Positions 61,801-64,000 of a stretch of DNA of 64,000 bases are shown in pieces (within the stretch, counting starts at the first letter, position 1; each line of letters begins with the position of its first letter). This stretch comes from Sceloporus undulatus. Its lineage: Eukaryota; Chordata; Lepidosauria; Squamata; Phrynosomatidae. Where the stretch lies: NCBI RefSeq assembly GCF_019175285.1, contig NC_056527.1:109316586-109380585 (forward strand), read 5' to 3'. Both the position numbers and the translations under genes were made by a program. The notes under the pieces are model-generated. The model did no database searches, was not told where the DNA came from, and saw only the letters and a list, made by a program, of their open reading frames with translations.

Positions 61801-64000
61801 CCCTGAATCCCTCACCAGCAAGCCATGCTAGTAGAGGATTCTGGTACTTGTAGTCCAGAAAAAAAAAACACCATAACTTTTCTGAGCTTTGCGTTTGTTG
61901 CTAATGTTAGATAGACCTGTTAGAATCTGTGATGCTATTTCCTCTTTTTCCCTTGAGAAAGGTGGGTAGTGCATTTTCAAGCATCAGGGCCAAGCAGGAA
62001 CTGGACGACATTGCCTCTGAACCGGACGGGGAGCATGTCTTCACAGTGTACAATTTCGACGCTCTCAAAGGCATCCAGGACCAGCTGCAGAATAAAATCT
62101 TTGCCATTGAAGGTACCATAAGGGGCACTAAGGAAAGTCACCTCATAAATCTCTCCTCCTTCAGGGACACAAATATATATATATATTTTCTTCAAAAAAT
62201 GTATTTGCAAAAATTTCAGAATAAGTCCTAAAATGCCTGTTTACCTACATGCCTGCATTAATTAATTAAAAATAGAAAAATACACAAACAGTTTAATAAT
62301 CTTGCCTAGGAGGGAGAAAAAGTTTGAAAACGAAAATGAAATAAGCCCTGGCTCAATGCTAGGGAATTCTAGGAACTGTAGTTTTGTGAGACATTTAGAT
62401 TTCTCTGTCAGAGAGCTCTGGCACCGCAACAAACTACAGGTCCCAGAATTCCATAGCCTGGAGCCCTGGCAAGTTAAAGTGATGTCAAACCGGATTATTC
62501 TTGCTGTGCGAATGCAGCCAAAAATTGGTAGCTTGAGAAAGCAGGTCTGACACGGGAACACATGAATGACACAATTCAGCCAAAAGAAGTGATATGGTAA
62601 AACTACTCAGCCTAAACAGAAGCTGATTGGAAGAGGCATGAGTGATATTAGAAATAAAGAGGGAGACTTTGAGGACTTTATTTGGGTTTCCCTTATTTTC
62701 ATGAATTGCTAAATATTCTTGTCCTCTTCCTCCCTACAGGTACAAAATCTCAGAGCAGCAGTTCATTCCAGATGGAGATGTCCCAAGAAGGATTTAGTGC
62801 CCTTCTAACCCAAGTGAGTCCCTCCCTCCCTCTGAGCATGTGAAAAGTTAAATTTAATATATTCTTAAGACTCCTCTAGATGGTCAGATGTGACAAGAGG
62901 TTGCAGTATTTGTTGCTATAGTTTTCAGGGCTTCTTAAAGTATCCAAACAACATTTCTGTTGTCCCGGACTATTTTCTGGAAATACCCAGCACTAGCTGC
63001 AGCATTTTAATTCCACCCTTGAGTACGGTTCTTTTTAATCCGGAGACCTATTGGAACAATGAGTTCTCTTTTCCACAATTTTGTAAGAGCCATATTATAC
63101 ACCAGTGAAAGAGCCCTTTTACACTTTGGTTTTGTGTGTCTTCAAGTCATGGTGATCCTAAAGTAGCCCTATCCTGGTATTTTCTTGGCATGATTTGCCA
63201 TTGTCTTCCTCTGAGGCTGAGAAAGTGTGACCTACCTGAGGTCAGCCAGTAGGTTTCCATGGACATGTGGGGTTTTGAACACTGGACTCCAAAATCGGTC
63301 TAATCTGTAATGCAGTTTGACACTGCTTTAACTGTCATGGCTCCATCCTATGAAATTCTGTGATTTGTAGTTTGTTGGGGCACCAGGGGGTTGGACTGGA
63401 TGGCCCTAGTGGTCTCTTCCAACTCTACGATTCTATGATTCTATGATTCTATGAGAGCTCTCTGACAAAGAAGGCTAGATATGTCACAAAACTACAGGGT
63501 TTGAACCATGGCAGTTAAGGTAGTGTCAAACTGCATTATTTTTGCAGTGTAGATTAGATCCTAGTCCAAGACACAAACCACTACATCTCCCTGGTACTCA
63601 AGTCAACAGCTACCTTTTGGCCAATAACAACAGCACAACAACAAAGAGGCACCCTCTCCTTCAAGTACTGATTGCTCTGCCTAATTGCAATGATAAGTTC
63701 ACAGGCAGCAAATTGCTGATAGATTTTTGATTCTCATCATAAAAGCTTCATTGTTTGATGCAGGAAGGGCCTGTCATAGGAGCTGTGGGATCCTACGACT
63801 GGACTGGAGGAGTGTTTCTGTATCAAAACAGCAACAAGAATCCAAGTTTTGTTAATATTTCCAGCGCTGCTAAGAACATGGACAATGCATACCTTGGTAA
63901 GTATAAAAACCCAATCACCACCACTACTTCTTGCCCCACCCTTCATGTTCTACAATCACTATATATATCTTTTCCAGAGATAGCTGGCACAAGCTCTGCC
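49827..64000 (+). CDS. Leukocyte integrin alpha subunit with I domain (ITGAM/ITGAX/ITGAD-like), N-terminal 400 residues
   Basis: Coding exons: 49827-49863, 51304-51409, 54992-55095, 56100-56164, 57690-57804, 59469-59599, 60562-60695, 60954-61104, 61962-62112, 62740-62813, 63764-63896; all join in frame. A signal peptide ([18 protein letters not shown]) precedes a first FG-GAP repeat ([20 protein letters not shown]) and the [20 protein letters not shown] region typical of CD11 chains. The I domain spans about residues 148-335. Its metal site looks whole: DGSGS at 156-160, Thr221 in [11 protein letters not shown], Asp254 in VITDGEKS. Then [12 protein letters not shown] and [13 protein letters not shown] lead into the propeller. 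Family knowledge: these chains pair with beta2 on myeloid cells and bind complement iC3b, fibrinogen or ICAMs. Which CD11 paralogue this is cannot be settled, since I-domain integrins of this group duplicated separately in lineages. The gene continues beyond the window. Confidence 0.93.
50788..50985. mobile_element. Short foldback of Penelope-type 3' end
   Basis: CATGTTCTAGAAGAGTTTAT and GCATCTGTGGCTGGCATCTT at the left are mirrored by AAGATGCCAGCCACAAATGC and CTCTTCTAGAACATGGCC at the right, with AGAGAAATG between. Confidence 0.65.
51304..51409 (+). CDS. Integrin alpha exon 2
   Basis: [20 protein letters not shown] then [15 protein letters not shown]; the mature N-terminus probably starts near the CGFSVD. 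Confidence 0.88.
51494..52217. mobile_element. pogo/Tigger-like element with TA duplication, carrying a hAT insertion
   Basis: TA then CAGTAGAGTCTCGATTATCC at the left; GGATAATCGAGACTCTACTG at the right, the last 8 bases of which are duplicated around the hAT element (51847-52209). TA follows at 52218. No transposase frame remains. Confidence 0.85.
51847..52209. mobile_element. hAT-type element with perfect 8-bp target duplication
   Basis: Termini CAGGGGTAGGCAACCTGCGG and AAAAGGTTGCCTACCCCTG; flanked by CTCTACTG at 51839-51846 and 52210-52217. It encodes nothing recognisable. Confidence 0.9.
52352..52695 (-). repeat. Unclassified repeat, family U, copy 6
   Basis: The only copy in minus orientation: CATTTCACAGACATGTGTG, GCAGTTTGCTTTTACCTGAG, CTGGGAAGGGCAAGATTC and TTTTTAGCAACTGAAATAAA are complements of the family blocks. 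Confidence 0.65.
52998..53375. mobile_element. GC-rich multi-hairpin element, copy G4
   Basis: GGCACGTTACAGACCGCCC left and GGCGGTGTGTAACCCGCCA right. Stems include AAAAAGGAGCACCG/GGCGCTCCTTTTT, ATGGCAGCGCCC/GGGCGCTGCCAT, and GGTTAGGAAGGT/ACCTTCCTAACC. Same orientation as G3. A CR1 LINE begins at the next base. Confidence 0.75.
53376..54445 (-). mobile_element. CR1 LINE, 5'-truncated, with long uninterrupted RT frame
   Basis: The minus-strand frame 54445-53547 stays open for about 300 codons: [20 protein letters not shown], the FADDTKLGG catalytic box, [20 protein letters not shown] and [19 protein letters not shown]. The 3' end is at the left (AGAATCATAGAATAGTAGAG). The 5' half (endonuclease, start of RT) is missing, so it cannot move by itself. 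Confidence 0.9.
54446..54678 (+). mobile_element. tRNA-derived SINE, family 1
   Basis: CATAATGATTTAAGTGTTGG, AAGGTTCGATTCCC (box B), CACTGGGTGACTTTGGGCAA, tail CCATAAGCTGGAAATGACTT with GAAGGCATATAACAC. Confidence 0.78.
54688..54835. mobile_element. Short foldback of Penelope-type 3' end
   Basis: TTTTTCGGACTGTGTGGCTG and CGTTCTGGAAA at the left; TTTCCAGAATGCGGCTACAC and AGCCCAAAAAACCCACAGA at the right. Confidence 0.6.
54992..55095 (+). CDS. Integrin alpha exon 3 (FG-GAP 1)
   Basis: [35 protein letters not shown]; donor GTAAGT at 55096. Confidence 0.92.
55381..55622 (-). mobile_element. tRNA-derived SINE, family 1
   Basis: A (GTT)n tail, GTGCCTTCAAGTCGTTTCCA, AAGATTTGTTCAGAGAG, and GGATTCGAACTCTGC (box B complement side). 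Confidence 0.8.
55640..55930. other. Unclassified repeat-like stretch in integrin intron 3
   Basis: Shares TGATAAACTCC and TTCACATGA/GTGATTAC type blocks with 59890-60245. Probably an old DNA transposon; the ends are not clear. Confidence 0.3.
56100..56164 (+). CDS. Integrin alpha exon 4
   Basis: [22 protein letters not shown]; close to VPVEAVNMSLGLSLA of human CD11b. Confidence 0.92.
56211..57073 (+). mobile_element. LTR of an endogenous retrovirus-like element (fossil)
   Basis: Bounded by TGTTA and TAACA. It shows the parts of an LTR: a CCAATCAAAA block, a TATA-like CTATAATAAT, an AATAAA and a U5-like GTTGTCTGGTGTCTTGG. About 610 bases once the mariner-type MITE at 56262-56515 is set aside. 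No internal genes were recognised, so it looks like a solo or nearly solo LTR; moderately old, since a DNA transposon entered it later. Family not determined. Confidence 0.5.
56262..56515. mobile_element. Tc1/mariner-type MITE, family M2, copy 2
   Basis: TA then CAGTGGTACCCCGGGTTACG at the left; CTGGGGTACCACTG then TA at the right. CGTAACCCGAAA and CGTATCCCGGAA blocks inside, as in 36003-36256. Confidence 0.82.
57126..57217 (+). repeat. Direct repeat, copy 1 (partner at 60362)
   Basis: ATGAACCAAATCTTTAAACT, TTGATAACTTTT, GGAGCCTTGAT and ATGCTCCTGATACA recur at 60362-60447 in the same orientation. Confidence 0.65.
57425..57540 (-). repeat. Unclassified repeat pair (partner at 16629)
   Basis: CTTTCTGCCCAGGAGGAATTC and CCTCCTTTTCCTAGACATG are complements of blocks at 16629-16735. 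Confidence 0.5.
57690..57804 (+). CDS. Integrin alpha exon 5
   Basis: [38 protein letters not shown]; donor GTGAGA at 57805. Confidence 0.93.
58100..58322. mobile_element. Palindromic MITE, family A, copy 6
   Basis: CCAAAACACACTGCAGAGAT at the left, ATTTCTGCAGTGTGTTTTGG at the right; both arms carry GCCCTGGCTCAGT and TTTGAGA variants not seen in other copies. Confidence 0.8.
58600..58995 (+). mobile_element. LINE (L2-like) 3' region
   Basis: GAGGGCCTTCTTGGTGGCTG, CTCCCAGACTTGGAACTCC, CCATAGGGAGGCTAAGATGG, a T-rich UTR and an (ATA)n tail. Confidence 0.6.
59469..59599 (+). CDS. Integrin alpha exon 6 (start of I domain, MIDAS)
   Basis: [20 protein letters not shown]: the DxSxS metal site. Donor GTAGTG at 59600. 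Confidence 0.94.
59665..59858 (+). mobile_element. tRNA-derived SINE, family 1
   Basis: GAGCCAGTGTGGAGTAGTGG, GGATTCAAGTC, AACCTCCTCTGAAC, and TGCCATAAGTTGGAACTG with CGAAGGCACACAACAAC. It starts 66 bases past integrin exon 6. Confidence 0.8.
59890..60250. other. Repeat-like stretch in integrin intron 6
   Basis: Contains an internal direct repeat TTGCCTGAAATTGTGTGT (twice) and TGATAAACTCC. No coding signal. Possibly related to 55640-55930. Confidence 0.3.
60362..60447 (+). repeat. Direct repeat, copy 2 (partner at 57126)
   Basis: ATGAACCAAATCTTTAAACT, TTTGATAACTTTTTTAAAAT, GGAGCCTTGATCTGGGATAT. Confidence 0.65.
60562..60695 (+). CDS. Integrin alpha exon 7 (I domain)
   Basis: [40 protein letters not shown] Thr. 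Phase-2 donor GTACGT at 60696. Confidence 0.93.
60783..60916. mobile_element. hAT-type MITE with perfect 8-bp target duplication
   Basis: Starts CAGTGATTCCCAAACTTTGG; the right end has decayed to AAGTTTGACCTCTG. AATTAAAT is present at 60775-60782 and 60917-60924. It fills half of integrin intron 7 (258 bases). Confidence 0.8.
60954..61104 (+). CDS. Integrin alpha exon 8 (I domain)
   Basis: [47 protein letters not shown]. Donor GTGAGG at 61105. Confidence 0.93.
61390..61627. mobile_element. pogo/Tigger-like MITE, copy T4
   Basis: AGTTGGCCCTGTATATCCAG at the left, GGGCCCACTG then TA at the right, with TATCCATGGATTCAACCATC and CATCAGGGACACCACATTAC inside. A (GT)n run has grown at 61573-61588. 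Confidence 0.72.
61962..62112 (+). CDS. Integrin alpha exon 9 (I domain end)
   Basis: [40 protein letters not shown]; the C-terminal I-domain helix. Confidence 0.93.
62338..62520. mobile_element. Palindromic MITE, family A, copy 7 (left end lost)
   Basis: GCCCTGGCTCAATGCTAGGG, TTTTGTGAGACATTTAGATT, GAGCTCTGGCACCGCAACAA, and a right arm ending GCGAATGCAGCC. Confidence 0.7.
62740..62813 (+). CDS. Integrin alpha exon 10
   Basis: [25 protein letters not shown]; donor GTGAGT at 62814. Confidence 0.93.
63303..63556. mobile_element. Palindromic MITE, family A, copy 8, carrying a CR1 end
   Basis: CTAATCTGTAATGCAGTTTG left, TTGCAGTGTAGATTAG right. The centre GGCACCAG/AGAGCTCTCTG is opened by a CR1 3' end. 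Confidence 0.7.
63387..63453 (+). mobile_element. CR1 LINE 3' end, 67 bases
   Basis: GGGTTGGACTGGATGGCCCT, GGTCTCTTCCAACTC, then about three ATTCTATG units. Extreme 5' truncation. Confidence 0.8.
63764..63896 (+). CDS. Integrin alpha exon 11 (propeller)
   Basis: [33 protein letters not shown]; donor GTAAGT at 63897. A further acceptor-like TTTTCCAG ends at 63977, but the 23 bases after it do not clearly continue the family sequence, so exon 12 is not called. Confidence 0.92.

Larger units (their letters stand above)
63128..63600 (-). mobile_element. tRNA-derived SINE, family 1, carrying a MITE
   Basis: GTGTGTCTTCAAGTCATGG, CTTCCTCTGAGGCTGAGAAA at the left; the head AGTCCAAGACACAAACCAC lies at the right after the inserted MITE (63303-63556). 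Confidence 0.7.

Noticed and set aside
63978-64000. Possible integrin exon 12 after TTTTCCAG
   Set aside because: The acceptor looks fair, but none of the three frames over the 23 visible bases clearly continues the expected GYxxx propeller sequence.

Overview
This window is vertebrate nuclear DNA, most likely from a squamate reptile and probably an iguanian-type lizard (inference). It holds split genes with GT/AG introns, 5'-truncated CR1 LINEs ending in an ATTCTATG-type repeat, BovB/RTE LINE fragments with SINEs that share their 3' tail, a Penelope-like element with a GIY-YIG remnant, and many short non-autonomous DNA transposons. No bacterial-type operon or CRISPR array is present.

Three protein genes lie on the + strand, head to tail. 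(1) ARMC5, 3' part: three coding exons (1-696, 2292-2424, 7175-7967) encode the last 539 residues, including the C-terminal BTB domain. (2) TGFB1I1 (Hic-5), complete: eleven coding exons from 14264 to 41976 encode a predicted 500-residue adaptor with four LD motifs and four LIM domains, starting in a GC-rich CpG promoter. (3) An alpha-I-domain leukocyte integrin alpha subunit of the ITGAM/ITGAX/ITGAD type, 5' part: eleven coding exons from 49827 to 63896 encode 400 residues (signal peptide, first beta-propeller repeats, complete I domain with all MIDAS residues), and the gene runs off the right edge. ARMC5-TGFB1I1 matches human 16p11.2. The integrin lies directly 3' of TGFB1I1 here, whereas in human the ITGAM-ITGAX-ITGAD cluster lies 5' of ARMC5 and SLC5A2 follows TGFB1I1.

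The rest is intron and intergenic DNA crowded with repeats. The most unusual is a family of four CpG-rich elements (3605-3963, 29602-30158, 41313-41660, 52998-53375). They share a self-complementary terminal repeat close to TGGCGGTTTACAGACCGCC, and each is a series of hairpins. Other families are an eight-copy palindromic MITE, several Tc1/mariner- or pogo-type MITEs with TA target duplications, hAT MITEs with 8-bp duplications, two tRNA-derived SINE families, a 5S-rRNA-derived SINE, and an unclassified ~300-bp repeat present six times. Several nested insertions can be ordered from exact target duplications.

The three genes have no shared pathway visible in the sequence; their link is conserved gene neighbourhood. 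Hic-5 and beta2-type integrins both act in adhesion signalling, but nothing here shows a direct connection.
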